The notes under the pieces: generated by a model | Seen by the model: the letters and a program-made list of their open reading frames with translations, nothing else | What the model was told of the DNA's origin: nothing | Databases searched by the model: none | Position numbers and translations under genes: made by a program | Shown: positions 9,877-19,904 of the stretch, piece after piece | How the letters are laid out: each line of letters starts with the position of its first letter | Numbering within the stretch: the stretch's first letter is position 1 | Assembly: GCA_016935235.1 (NCBI GenBank) | Contig: JAFGRJ010000147.1 | Span: forward strand, 1-35,412 | DNA: 35,412 nt | Source of the DNA: Candidatus Cloacimonadota bacterium | GTDB taxonomy: Bacteria; Cloacimonadota; Cloacimonadia; Cloacimonadales; TCS61 | Reading direction: 5' to 3'

Positions 9877-10302
9877 ATGAAGATAGTTCCATTCAAAAGA
9901 GAACACAGTCTCTGGCCTTCGGTCGACCTTTTTGAGAACTTCATGAACAGGTTCTTCGAAGACGATGCCGATATCAGTGACAGAATGATGGCAATTGATG
10001 TCATTGAGCACAATGATCGTTTTGAGATCAAAGCCAATCTTCCTGGTTTCAAAAAATCGGACATAGCCATCAACATCAATGATAATCAGCTCATTATTGA
10101 AGCAAAGCGTGAAGAAACCAAGGAAGAGAACAAGGGCACTTATTGTCGTTGCGAGCGATATCAGGGAAATTATCGCCGTGTTCTTTCGCTACCTGATCTA
10201 TCCAACAGCGACAAGATCGAAGGTAAGTTTGAAAACGGTGTCCTGATCATAAATATCCCCAAGGTCGAGCCGAAACCGGCAAAAGAGATCACAATTGCCT
10301 GA
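9877..10302 (+). CDS. Small heat shock protein, Hsp20/alpha-crystallin family
   Basis: 'DVIEHNDRFEIKANLPGFKKSDIAININDNQLIIEAKRE...YCRCERYQGNYRRVLSLPDLSNSDKIEGKFENGVLIINIPKVEP'. Start moved from 9853 to ATG 9877 because AAGGAGG lies at ~9864-9870. Confidence 0.93.
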   Translation: MKIVPFKREHSLWPSVDLFENFMNRFFEDDADISDRMMAIDVIEHNDRFEIKANLPGFKKSDIAININDNQLIIEAKREETKEENKGTYCRCERYQGNYRRVLSLPDLSNSDKIEGKFENGVLIINIPKVEPKPAKEITIA

Positions 10303-10312
10303 TCCGAATACA

Positions 10313-10350
10313 GGAAGCCGTGAGCTGATCCTCACGGCTTCCTTTTATTT
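10313..10350 (+). terminator. Rho-independent terminator after hsp20
   Basis: ggaagccgtgag-ctgatc-ctcacggcttcc followed by ttttatttt: 12-bp perfect stem plus U-rich tract. Confidence 0.9.
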
Positions 10351-10446
10351 TATAATATATTTGACACTGCATATTTCAATTTATTCTGAAACCTATATGG
10401 TATAAATTTGTTATATCATTAGTATGATTTTTAAAAAGGAGGTGCA

Positions 10447-11892
10447 ATGTTGCGGCATAATCTGATCATAATGGTAATTATCTTATGCTCATCACTTTTT
10501 GCCAATCTGCCCCTGAACAATGATTACCGCAGTCCTTTTGTGGACGTCGTAAAGAATATCAGGGAATCAGTTGTAAACATCAGGGTTGAATTCATGGAAG
10601 AATATGGTAATGTAAACAGATTCCCTTTTGATGATGAATTCTTCCGTTTTTTCTTTCCCGATCTTCCCCGTTCCCAGGAACCCCGCACCAGAAAATCTCT
10701 GGCAATGGGCAGTGGTTTTATTTTTAAGAGGGACCTGAATCGGATATTCATCATTACCAACAATCATGTGGTTGAGAATGGCTCCCAAGGTGAAATCATT
10801 GTTACTCTGGCGGACAAAGCCAAATATACAGCCAGTATTGTGGGTCTTGATTCTCAGACCGATCTCGCGGTCATAAAAATCGAGGTTGATGCCAAGGAAG
10901 ACATTGTTGTTGCTCCACTGGGAGATTCCGATGGTATCGAGATCGGTGATTGGGCCATTGCCATCGGTAATCCTTTTGGCCAGTTGGGATTGGAGCGCAC
11001 CGTGACTGCCGGTGTGATTTCGGCAACTGGTAGAGCGAATCTGCAGTTCGGGGTTGATTCACCACTGTATCAGGACTATATACAGACCGATGCAGCCATT
11101 AATCCCGGTAACAGTGGAGGACCACTGGTTAACATAAAAGGGGAGGTTATTGGTGTTAATGCAGCCATCACCAGTACCAGTGGTGGAAATATGGGTATCG
11201 GTTTTGCCATTCCCATCAATATTGCCAAGAAAGTAACCCAGGATCTGATAGCTGGAGGGGTTGTTATAAGGGCTTATATTGGTATATTGCCACAGGACAT
11301 AGATTATGAACTGCAGAAGAGTCTCAAGCTGGAAGAGATCAAAGGGGTTCTGGTAGCAAAAGTAGAGGAAGACACTCCAGCAGAAAAAGCAGGATTGAAA
11401 AAAGGTGACGTGATAATATCCTTCAATGGCAAGGAAATTTCCAATGTTGCCAAGTTCCGCTTAGAAATAGCCAATAGTCCAATTGGAGAAGAATTACCAC
11501 TCAGTATAATAAGATCCGGCAAGGAAAAGATACTTTATGTAAATCTTATCCAGCGTCCTGATGATCTTGTTCAGATAGATAACAAAGTTTCCAGCTCCAG
11601 CACTTCCCAGATCGGGATCAGAGTGGAGGAATTTGATGGTCCTTATGCCAAGGAACATAATATAGATGAAGATCAGGGAATAATAATCACGAGCGTAGAT
11701 CCTGATTCACCCGCTGCTAACGCCGGCTTAAGAACTGGTGATATAATACTGGAAATAAATCAGCAGGAGATCAACAGCATTACCGATTATAACAAGATTG
11801 TGGAAACACTGGAAGATGATATCATCCTTATGTATATAAAAACCCGAGAAGGGGTGTATCGTTTTCTCACAGTGAGTCTGGATAAGAATTGA
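10447..11892 (+). CDS. Periplasmic serine protease, HtrA/DegQ (Do) family, two PDZ domains
   Basis: Signal peptide; trypsin-like triad motifs NNHVVENG (His), [10 protein letters not shown] (Asp), [11 protein letters not shown] (Ser); two PDZ domains. RBS aaaaggaggtgcaATG. Confidence 0.95.
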   Translation: MLRHNLIIMVIILCSSLFANLPLNNDYRSPFVDVVKNIRESVVNIRVEFMEEYGNVNRFPFDDEFFRFFFPDLPRSQEPRTRKSLAMGSGFIFKRDLNRIFIITNNHVVENGSQGEIIVTLADKAKYTASIVGLDSQTDLAVIKIEVDAKEDIVVAPLGDSDGIEIGDWAIAIGNPFGQLGLERTVTAGVISATGRANLQFGVDSPLYQDYIQTDAAINPGNSGGPLVNIKGEVIGVNAAITSTSGGNMGIGFAIPINIAKKVTQDLIAGGVVIRAYIGILPQDIDYELQKSLKLEEIKGVLVAKVEEDTPAEKAGLKKGDVIISFNGKEISNVAKFRLEIANSPIGEELPLSIIRSGKEKILYVNLIQRPDDLVQIDNKVSSSSTSQIGIRVEEFDGPYAKEHNIDEDQGIIITSVDPDSPAANAGLRTGDIILEINQQEINSITDYNKIVETLEDDIILMYIKTREGVYRFLTVSLDKN

Positions 11893-11901
11893 AAATCATG
11901 A

Positions 11902-11940
11902 AAAAAGGGACACTCGTAAGAGTGTCCCTTTTTCTTTTCT
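11902..11940. terminator. Bidirectional rho-independent terminator between the convergent htrA and 11944-14964 genes
   Basis: aaaaagggacactc-gtaa-gagtgtccctttttc: long perfect stem with A-tract and T-tract on either side. Confidence 0.9.
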
Positions 11941-11943
11941 CAA

Positions 11944-14900
11944 TTAAAAATCAGGCGAAAGTGTCAGATAATAATAGGGTTTACTTACATCCACCAGGTT
12001 ACTGTTCCAGGCGATATCAAATCTGAGAACAAAATAACCAAGATTTATTCTTGGTCCGAAACCAAAACCAAATTTGAGATCCTTTAATCTATCTTTCTGG
12101 TAAAATTGTAGTTCATCGTCATCTTCCCATATTGCGCCGGCATCAACAAACACGCTGCCCCTGATATTATAGACAAAGAGAGGTAACGGAAAAGCTATCC
12201 TGATATTATCAATAAAAGGAACTCTTAATTCCAAGCTTGCCAGGAATTTCCGTGTTCCTTCCAGATCTTCGTCATCGAAGCCTCTTACACCATTGAAATA
12301 ATCGAAACTGAACCGCTGATTTGACGTTCCCAGGATAACCCCCCCCAAGGCTCTGGTGGCGATAGAATAGCGTTTGGCAAAGAACAGGTAGTTGCGATTA
12401 TCAGTGTAGATGATGGAAGAGCTGTTTTTAGTTGAAAAACTACGATTGAAGAGCAGGGCACTTCTCCAGCCAGATATGGGACCAACTGTGCCATATATCG
12501 TGTTATCATGAATTATACTGATCTGGGGCGTATAGATCAATTCAGATTCGTACACTTTTTCATCAATCGTGTTAGGTTGAATATAGTTCTCTATCCATTC
12601 ACCCTTGATATCATCCCACCAGTCTCTTCTTATCTCGTTTTTATAGATGACGTTCTCGAAATCTATTCTCCAGAAGCGATTAAAGGGATAACGGAAAATC
12701 GTATAGACCCCGAATTCCCTTTCCCGCTCCCGCATATAATCAATATCAGAGCTGTTCAAATACTCGATGCGATATACAATCTCATCATTGAGATAGAATC
12801 CACCCAGACCATAGTCTATTCTCCGGGCCAGATAGAGATAGTTCAATATGAAATTCGAATTATCAAGTTCTCCGGAAATCCCTACATTAACCCCAATAGC
12901 ATGATTACCCATGAGATCGCTCAAACCGAATTCAATTTGAGCATAGGTCCCTCCGGAAGGAGAATAAGCCATTCCACCCCAGAGCCGGTCCAGAGTAAAT
13001 TTAGTACGATAGGGACGTATCTGGGGTATGTTTATGGAATTAGGTTTTTCATCCATCTCATTATTATGTTTCCTCATAAGGCTGTCTGATTCCACCTGTT
13101 TGCGCAGATTTATGGTGGTATAATTCTTGGCATACTGACCTTGATATTCTCTCTTAAATTCGCGGTCCCTCTTGCCAAAATATCTGAATCTATTAATATC
13201 AAAACGTTTATAAAAATCATTAACGAATTCAATTGCCCGGGGTAGCTGGTAATCCTCGTAGACAAGGCCGGCAAAGGGATCGGCTAAAAGGTAGATGTCC
13301 CAACCACCATTGTAGAAACAACTGAAAATCAGAGAACTGTCATCGTAATTAAGATCGCCACTGAACACTCCGCCAATGGACCTGGTCATGCAGGCACGAG
13401 TCCCTGTGAAGATATCCACTACCTCGAAATTGGAGGCGAAAATACTCTCGGCAACATAGACAATTTTATCGCCAGTGCTGTTCCAAATAGGGAACTGATT
13501 ATTGTATTCACCTATTGTAACCTGATAAAAAGTCGAATCGGTCAGATCATAGTAAAAGATGTCATTTTTCAATTGATAAAAGAGGTGATCTGTATCATCT
13601 TCGCGAATGGTCCTTTCCGATGTGAAGGTTATTTTAGTGTCATCCGGAGACCAGCGGGGTTGAAAATCATTATAATAATCGTTGGTGATAGTTACCGTTT
13701 CTTCGGTGGTCATGTCAAAGATATAGAGGTCATTCTGCAGGTTTTTTTGCCCGGTGAAGACTATTTTGCTGCCATCATGTGATATATCTATTTCGTAGAT
13801 GGCATCAAATTCAAAGAAATCAAAGTATCTGATTATGTTACCTTTATTGTAATCCACCAGATAAATCCTGTCCCCGAAAGATGTCTTGGCCACAAAGGCG
13901 AAGGTCTTGCTGTCTGGCATCCAACTCAGATTGTTTTTCTGAAAATGAAATTCTTCATATCTGCCGGTTGATTCGCCAGCAATTAACTTTTTATTGGGTA
14001 TAATGCCGATGGTTTCCCCTTTCCAGATGTCAGATCTCAGGTTTTTATTAGAAAAATAGACATAATGATGACCGTCCGGGGAAAACCGAGCAGCAAAATT
14101 GTAGTAAGAACCGTCTTCGGTATGATCTGTAGCTCTCTCATATTCTTCATAAGGGACCTTATAATCTGCCACATACTGAAAATATTTCTTTTTCAGATAG
14201 TTTCCCCAGCGTAACTGTAATTCCTTGAAATTCATGCCGAATACTTTATTAACGGAATTATCCAGGGAAGATGATATCCGAAGAGCATAAAATAATTCCA
14301 TGACTATATCCCGCCCGTATTTCTCGCTGATATAGGTAAGGAAGGATTCTCCCAGGCGATAGGCATAATAACCACCAACATCGTTCAAATCCGGTAAAAC
14401 GCTGTTAAGCAACAGATCGATAATAAACATGTTGTTGTAGTAACTTTTGCCACCGACTGACTGAAATTCTGGCAATCCTTCTGTTAGCCAGAAGGGTAAC
14501 CCGCTCAAATTAAGGAACCTGTTCCGGAGACGGTTCAATTCATTAACATAAGCATGGGTAAGTTCATGAATAAATACTTCTTCAAGTTCGCGGTAACTGC
14601 CATTGAAAGGTACAGCTACTCTATTTTTTCCTGATTCGGTAAATCCACCTACTCCTTCTGATAGAAGTGGGAAAATCACATTGGTTGTAGCAAAGTCCTG
14701 ATGAGATTTATAGAAAATAACAGGAATACGGTTTACCAGAGGAGTTTTGAAGTCCTTTTTCAGATAGTAATAGGCTTCTTCAGCCATAAGAGCTACAATT
14801 TTACCGAATTCTTCATCACCTTCGTTAAAATAAACATCAAAATGCATTGTTTCAATAAGTGACCACTTGAGATTTGTTTTCTGAATCTTGTTCTGACCAA

Positions 14901-14964
14901 AGCTGTAGGCGCGGATGGCTATACTTGATGTAATTAACAGGAACAGCAGTATTGCTTTTTTCAT
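11944..14964 (-). CDS. Predicted outer-membrane protein: N-terminal HExxH (peptidase MA-like/gluzincin) domain, PD40/TolB-like beta-propeller, C-terminal BamA/surface-antigen-like beta-barrel
   Basis: Signal peptide; 'EEVFIHELTHAYVNEL...WLTEGLPEFQSVGG'; repeats such as 'FQPRWSPDDTKITFTSER' and 'DISHDGSKIVFTGQKN'; C-term 'VRGFDDEDLEGTRKFLASLELRVPFIDNIRIAFPLPLF...GSVFVDAGAIWED...FGFGPRINLGYFVLRFDIAW...LTLSPDF'. Confidence 0.8.
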   Translation of the reverse strand: MKKAILLFLLITSSIAIRAYSFGQNKIQKTNLKWSLIETMHFDVYFNEGDEEFGKIVALMAEEAYYYLKKDFKTPLVNRIPVIFYKSHQDFATTNVIFPLLSEGVGGFTESGKNRVAVPFNGSYRELEEVFIHELTHAYVNELNRLRNRFLNLSGLPFWLTEGLPEFQSVGGKSYYNNMFIIDLLLNSVLPDLNDVGGYYAYRLGESFLTYISEKYGRDIVMELFYALRISSSLDNSVNKVFGMNFKELQLRWGNYLKKKYFQYVADYKVPYEEYERATDHTEDGSYYNFAARFSPDGHHYVYFSNKNLRSDIWKGETIGIIPNKKLIAGESTGRYEEFHFQKNNLSWMPDSKTFAFVAKTSFGDRIYLVDYNKGNIIRYFDFFEFDAIYEIDISHDGSKIVFTGQKNLQNDLYIFDMTTEETVTITNDYYNDFQPRWSPDDTKITFTSERTIREDDTDHLFYQLKNDIFYYDLTDSTFYQVTIGEYNNQFPIWNSTGDKIVYVAESIFASNFEVVDIFTGTRACMTRSIGGVFSGDLNYDDSSLIFSCFYNGGWDIYLLADPFAGLVYEDYQLPRAIEFVNDFYKRFDINRFRYFGKRDREFKREYQGQYAKNYTTINLRKQVESDSLMRKHNNEMDEKPNSINIPQIRPYRTKFTLDRLWGGMAYSPSGGTYAQIEFGLSDLMGNHAIGVNVGISGELDNSNFILNYLYLARRIDYGLGGFYLNDEIVYRIEYLNSSDIDYMREREREFGVYTIFRYPFNRFWRIDFENVIYKNEIRRDWWDDIKGEWIENYIQPNTIDEKVYESELIYTPQISIIHDNTIYGTVGPISGWRSALLFNRSFSTKNSSSIIYTDNRNYLFFAKRYSIATRALGGVILGTSNQRFSFDYFNGVRGFDDEDLEGTRKFLASLELRVPFIDNIRIAFPLPLFVYNIRGSVFVDAGAIWEDDDELQFYQKDRLKDLKFGFGFGPRINLGYFVLRFDIAWNSNLVDVSKPYYYLTLSPDF

Positions 14965-15018
14965 AAGTACCCTTTTTCTATTTAAAAGACAAAATAAACA
15001 TATTTTCTCTTCTGAAAA

Positions 15019-15909
15019 TTACAGAATCTTAATTTTGAAATATCGGGTGGGATTTTCCTTGATATCAAGCAGCAGGGAATCAAGTCTGGCGGTTACCCGG
15101 AGCAGATTATCGTATAACTCCCTGTCTCTGATAAGATTTCCCACTGTACTCTGACGGTCCAGGATCAGATCCGATACTTCCACCAAGTTTTGGGAGAGCA
15201 AGTCTATTTTTGATATAGTGTTATCCATACCGGACAGTACCATCGCCACCGAATCAACAACTGCTGTGACATTTTCTCTGTTATCATGCAGCAGCTGTTT
15301 TGTCTGGGCAGTGATAATGAGTGTATTATCTACAATAGCACCGATATCTTCGTCGAAGTAATCATTGAGCCTGGAGGTCAATTGATCCACCTGATCTATG
15401 ATATGAAGTAATTTATGAGATATTCCTTCCTTCCCCTGAGCCTGGGTCAGCAAGCTGCTGAATTCGCTTACCAGACAGGTCAGCTGGGTGATCAGTTTGG
15501 ACAGGCTATAACTGGTGGAGCCGGAATGAACGGAGCCTAGATCAAGAAGTCGGGGTGAACTGCCGGGTTCGATTTCCACCCGCACATCTCCCATCAGGTT
15601 AGTCTCAACGATGGTAAAACGGGCATCTTCCCTGAGCGGGAAATCGAGTTTAACCTGCAGATGAAGCAAGACTCCCTGTTCATTGATTTCTATACTCTTT
15701 ATCCTGCCCTTTTTTACCCCCAAAACCGAAACAGGACTTCCCTCCTCCAGATTGGCAGCGTTAGTAAAAAGTACTGTGAGATCAACATAGTCCCTCTTTT
15801 CGAAGAGTTCCTTGAACCACCCGTAACTGAAAACCAATATCAGTAGTGCCATGACAGAAAAAATACCCACAGTTAATTCAATTTTTCTTTTCTTGTCATA
15901 AAATTTCAT
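15019..15909 (-). CDS. MlaD/MCE family lipid-transport substrate-binding protein
   Basis: ORF 15019..16002; likely start is MKFYDKKRKIELTVGIFSVMALLILVFSY at 15909, 4 nt after the mlaF-like stop. MCE domain 'VDLTVLFTNAANLEEGSPVSVLGVKKGRIKSIEI', then a helical C-terminus. Confidence 0.88.
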   Translation of the reverse strand: MKFYDKKRKIELTVGIFSVMALLILVFSYGWFKELFEKRDYVDLTVLFTNAANLEEGSPVSVLGVKKGRIKSIEINEQGVLLHLQVKLDFPLREDARFTIVETNLMGDVRVEIEPGSSPRLLDLGSVHSGSTSYSLSKLITQLTCLVSEFSSLLTQAQGKEGISHKLLHIIDQVDQLTSRLNDYFDEDIGAIVDNTLIITAQTKQLLHDNRENVTAVVDSVAMVLSGMDNTISKIDLLSQNLVEVSDLILDRQSTVGNLIRDRELYDNLLRVTARLDSLLLDIKENPTRYFKIKIL

Positions 15910-15913
15910 GATC

Positions 15914-16636
15914 CTATATTTCCCTGATAAACATTTTAATCTCTTTACTTCTGGCTTTTTTAAAATCCTGGAAACTTCCGTCAAAAAATATTTTTTTTTC
16001 ATTGATCATCACAATGCGATTACTGATCTTCTCGATAAAATCAAGATCATGTGAAATAACTAATGATGTAACATTCAGGGTTTCCTGCAGAAGCATTATC
16101 AGCTCAGTGATTTCAGCGGCAATGCCGGGATCAAGCCCCGTGGTTGGTTCATCGTAGATGATATATTCAGGCTCCATGATGATGGCTCTGGCAAGAGCTA
16201 CTCTTTTTTTCATGCCTCCGCTGAGTTCAGCCGGCATTATCGTATGAATACCATGTAAACCTACTATTGCCAGTTTACTGCTGACAATTTCATATATCTG
16301 GTCCTCCGTAAGACTTGTATGTTCAAACAGGGGCAAGGCAACATTCTGATAGACATTGAGCGAATCCAGAAGAGCGGCTCCCTGAAACAGCATTGCCAGT
16401 TTTTTCCTGACCCGGTGCAGAGCCTTTCTCCTGAGAGAGAAGATATCCTCTCCATCTATTAGCACAATCCCCCGAACAGGTATGATCAGACCGGCAATCG
16501 TTTTAACAAGGACACTCTTCCCACAACCGCTTTTACCTACAATCACGGTATTTTCATTTTTTCTGAAGGTAAGATCGATATTATCCAGCACAATCTTATC
16601 AGAGAAAGCAACAGTCAGATTTTTTAATTCAATCAC
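15914..16636 (-). CDS. ABC transporter ATP-binding protein, MlaF/MKL-like
   Basis: Walker A GKSGCGKS, signature ELSGGMKKRVALARA, Walker B YIIYDEPTTGLDP, H-loop VISHD; adjacent to the MCE gene. Confidence 0.9.
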   Translation of the reverse strand: MIELKNLTVAFSDKIVLDNIDLTFRKNENTVIVGKSGCGKSVLVKTIAGLIIPVRGIVLIDGEDIFSLRRKALHRVRKKLAMLFQGAALLDSLNVYQNVALPLFEHTSLTEDQIYEIVSSKLAIVGLHGIHTIMPAELSGGMKKRVALARAIIMEPEYIIYDEPTTGLDPGIAAEITELIMLLQETLNVTSLVISHDLDFIEKISNRIVMINEKKIFFDGSFQDFKKARSKEIKMFIREI

Positions 16637-17921
16637 TTATTATACCCTTCACTCCATCAAGGAAAAGTTCTGTAGGAATTATATGGACCTTTTTCCCCTG
16701 CCAGGATGCTTGAGACCGGAAATACGTGCGCAGGTAATGATCCGACAGCATGGTCCAGTACCCCTGGCTCTTTTTTTCCACGATTCCGGTCAGAACGGGT
16801 TTCTGTTCCAGCAACCATGATGCGTAATCCTTTTTTTTCCGCCGGGATAAATCATTCAGTTTGTCAGTTCTTATCTTGATCACATCACCTTTTACCTTAT
16901 CAGACATGGAATAAGCCCGGGTTCCGGGTCTGGGTGAATAGGGAAAAACATGCAGGTAGGTATAATCAAGATTCTGCAATAAGTTGAAGGTCTGCAGGAA
17001 TTCGGGTTCTCCTTCACCTGGCAGACCTGCAATCACATCCAGCCCGATAGCTGCAGCGGGGATGATTCTCCTTAACTTCTGGAGAATATCACAGAATTGC
17101 TTCGAGGTATAATTTCTTCCCATCTGAAACAGTATGTTGTCCGAGCCGGACTGCAGGGGAATATGAAAATGAGGTGCGACTTTTTTACTGTGGTGAATGA
17201 TGGAAATCAGTTCATCATCCCAGAACAGCGGTTCGATAGAGCTCAACCTTAGCAGATCTACGGTCGGGATCTTTTCCAGATCAGCAATGAGTTGAGCCAG
17301 ACGGTAGTTTTGATAGATATCATGTCCGTAAAGCCCAAGATTGACACCAACCAGAACAAATTCCCGATAGCCGCTTTCGGACAGGTCACTGACCTGAGCA
17401 AAGATATTTTCTTTCCTCCTGCTTCTGCTTTTACCCCTGCCCAGGGGAACTGCGCAATATGCGCATTCATAATTACAGCCATCCTGTATTTTCAGGAAAG
17501 CGCGGGTTCTATCAGGGAAAAGGGAGGTTTTATGTTCACAATAGGAATTACAGGAGAAAATATCCCTAAACAGGTAATCAGCGCCCTGCATTATACTGAG
17601 AATCTTATCCTTGTGCCCATTATCAATAACTAAATCCACGGAGCCCATTTTTCTCAGGGCAGCAGGATCTCTCTGGGCATAGCAACCGGTGGCGATAATC
17701 TTAATGCATTGATCCTGTTTTTTACGGGATAGTGCTTTACGCAGCGCATTACGGCTTTTGAAGTCGGTGCGGTTAGTAACAGTACAGGTATTGATCAGGT
17801 AAACATCAGCAGGCTCAGCAAAGTCTACCACTTCATAACCTGCTTGCAGGAAATCATTCACTATACAAGCTGTTTCGTACTGGTTAACCTTACAGCCAAA
17901 AGTAACAGCGGCAATTTTCAT
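16629..17921 (-). CDS. mtaB: tRNA t6A37 methylthiotransferase MtaB (radical SAM, MiaB-like)
   Basis: 'MKIAAVTFGCKVNQYETACI', radical SAM 'QDGCNYECAYCAVPLGRGKSRSR', 'IGLDVIAGLPGE'. 8-bp overlap with the mlaF-like gene. Confidence 0.88.
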   Translation of the reverse strand: MKIAAVTFGCKVNQYETACIVNDFLQAGYEVVDFAEPADVYLINTCTVTNRTDFKSRNALRKALSRKKQDQCIKIIATGCYAQRDPAALRKMGSVDLVIDNGHKDKILSIMQGADYLFRDIFSCNSYCEHKTSLFPDRTRAFLKIQDGCNYECAYCAVPLGRGKSRSRRKENIFAQVSDLSESGYREFVLVGVNLGLYGHDIYQNYRLAQLIADLEKIPTVDLLRLSSIEPLFWDDELISIIHHSKKVAPHFHIPLQSGSDNILFQMGRNYTSKQFCDILQKLRRIIPAAAIGLDVIAGLPGEGEPEFLQTFNLLQNLDYTYLHVFPYSPRPGTRAYSMSDKVKGDVIKIRTDKLNDLSRRKKKDYASWLLEQKPVLTGIVEKKSQGYWTMLSDHYLRTYFRSQASWQGKKVHIIPTELFLDGVKGIISD

Positions 17922-17951
17922 AGGAATATTAACAATATCTTCAAAGCACCA

Positions 17952-19742
17952 TTATTTTTCTCTAAGTAGGATACCCAGTTCCGCCAGTTGAGCATCATCC
18001 ACCTTATCAGGGGAGTTGGTCATCAGGTCTGCTGCCTGCAGTGTTTTAGGAAAAGCGATAACATCGCGGATTGAATCCGCCTGAGACATCAGCATGACAA
18101 TTCGGTCAATACCGGGAGCAATACCTCCATGGGGTGGAGTTCCGTATTGCAGTGCATTGAGAAAGAAACCGAATTTCTCTTCCAGTTCAGATTGCGAGAA
18201 GCCCAGAACTGAAAAGATCTTTTTCTGGATATCAAGCCGATGACACCTGATACTGCCGGAAGATAATTCCACACCGTTACAGACAAGATCGTAAAGCAGT
18301 CCTTCTATCTTGTGAAATTTACCCTCATCTTCGAAATAGGACAGGTGCTCTTCTTTGGGGAGGGTGAACATATGATGGGCAGTTTCCCAGCGATTTTCCT
18401 CCTCATTGAATTCAAAAAGCGGAAAATCTGTTATCCAGACGAAACAATACTCTTCATTCCTGTAAAGTTGCAACACCCTCCCGAAATGATTTCTCAACTC
18501 TGCCAGGATTTTGAAGACCATCTTGTCTGATCCTGCTGCCAGCAGGATAAGATCATCAGGTTGTGCTGAGGTTTTCTGCAGAATAGCCTTTTTCTCCTGA
18601 TCGCTGAGAAATTTGGCTATACCCCCTGTTAAATCACCGGCATCGACTTTACAATGGGCAAGACCCGGGGCACCAAGGTGCCTGGCAATATCCACCAGTT
18701 CATCGAGCTGGCGGCGGGAATAATTACCACATCCGGGTATGACTAGGCTTCTTACCGAACCTTTCTTCTTAATGACATCAGAAAAAACCTGGAAACCGGT
18801 ATTTCTAAGAACATCGGTCAAATTGATCAATTCCAAGCCAAATCTCAGGTCAGGTTTATCGATACCGTACTTTTCCATGGCTTCCCGATACTGCAAACGA
18901 GGGAAGGGTGTTTTCAAATCCATATTGAGCACTTTCCGGAAAATATAAATGAACATCTGTTCCATAATGGAAAAGATATCCTCAGGCTCGACAAAACTCA
19001 TTTCAATGTCCAGCTGAGTGAATTCCGGTTGTCTGTCCGCCCGCAGGTCTTCATCACGGAAACAACGGGCAATCTGAAAATATTTATCAAATCCCGCAAT
19101 CATGAGAAGTTGTTTGTAGATCTGGGGAGATTGTGGCAGAGCAAAGAATTTACCTTTATGAATACGACTGGGAACCAAGTAGTCCCTTGCACCTTCGGGT
19201 GTACTTTTCATCAGCATGGGTGTCTCGATCTCGTAAAATCCTTTCTCAACAAGGAATTCCCGCATGGCGAAAATAATCTCATGGCGTCTGATGATGATGT
19301 TTTTCAGCCGTTCTCTTCTCAGGTCAAGGTAACGATACTGCAGTCTCAGGTTTTCTTCCGCCAGGATATTTTCGTTGATCTGAACAGGAAGTGGGGCAGA
19401 ATCATTAAGAAGGAGCAGTTCCAGGGCAAGGACTTCAATTTCACCTGTTTTCATGCCGGGATTAACGTTTTGGGGATCCCGAGCCATGACTTTTCCCTGC
19501 ACCGCTACAACATATTCATGACGCAGTCGACCTGCCTTGTTGTGCAGCTCGATATTATCCGGTTTAAAAACAATCTGAATAATCCCGCTGACATCTCTCA
19601 AATCGATGAAGATCAAGCTGCCAAGATCACGACGGCGATGCACCCAGCCCATCAGAAATACCTCTTTATTGATGTTCCGAGGAGAAAGTCCTTCAGCATA
19701 ATGCGTTCTTTTTTTTGATCCCAGAAAATCCAACTTATTCAT
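17952..19742 (-). CDS. aspS: Aspartyl-tRNA synthetase (bacterial type)
   Basis: 596 aa. '[19 protein letters not shown]', class II motifs 'YLDLRRERL', '[23 protein letters not shown]', '[13 protein letters not shown]'. Confidence 0.96.
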   Translation of the reverse strand: MNKLDFLGSKKRTHYAEGLSPRNINKEVFLMGWVHRRRDLGSLIFIDLRDVSGIIQIVFKPDNIELHNKAGRLRHEYVVAVQGKVMARDPQNVNPGMKTGEIEVLALELLLLNDSAPLPVQINENILAEENLRLQYRYLDLRRERLKNIIIRRHEIIFAMREFLVEKGFYEIETPMLMKSTPEGARDYLVPSRIHKGKFFALPQSPQIYKQLLMIAGFDKYFQIARCFRDEDLRADRQPEFTQLDIEMSFVEPEDIFSIMEQMFIYIFRKVLNMDLKTPFPRLQYREAMEKYGIDKPDLRFGLELINLTDVLRNTGFQVFSDVIKKKGSVRSLVIPGCGNYSRRQLDELVDIARHLGAPGLAHCKVDAGDLTGGIAKFLSDQEKKAILQKTSAQPDDLILLAAGSDKMVFKILAELRNHFGRVLQLYRNEEYCFVWITDFPLFEFNEEENRWETAHHMFTLPKEEHLSYFEDEGKFHKIEGLLYDLVCNGVELSSGSIRCHRLDIQKKIFSVLGFSQSELEEKFGFFLNALQYGTPPHGGIAPGIDRIVMLMSQADSIRDVIAFPKTLQAADLMTNSPDKVDDAQLAELGILLREK

Positions 19743-19904
19743 TATTTCTCCTAACTACATTGAAATGCGAGAATTATTGAGAAAGTAAATTTGTCAATGC
19801 TCCTGTTGTTAAAATTCTCCGTGACCTCGGGATCAGGGAAAAAATTCTGCCTGCCAAGGAGAGGGCATGTGCTGACAGGATTTCTAGACCCTCTTCAACC
19901 TTGA

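Noticed and set aside
9521-10079. Three overlapping minus-strand ORFs (9521..9790, 9784..10011, 9840..10079)
   Set aside because: They cover the divergent regulatory region and the hsp20 start; no RBS or recognisable domains.
10361-10387. TTGACA upstream of htrA as a promoter
   Set aside because: The -35 match is perfect but the nearest -10-like hexamer (TATTCT) is only 15 nt away; too weak to annotate.
12508-13089. 193-aa ORF antisense to the protease/barrel gene
   Set aside because: Composition matches reverse translation of a beta-barrel coding region; no supporting start signal.
19029-19718. 229-aa plus-strand ORF antisense to aspS
   Set aside because: Shadow ORF over a conserved gene; no family resemblance.
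17952-19742. Possible non-discriminating AspRS
   Set aside because: The anticodon-binding region reads RRRDLGS, as in discriminating enzymes such as that of E. coli, rather than the RRRDHGG type; no reason to flag it.
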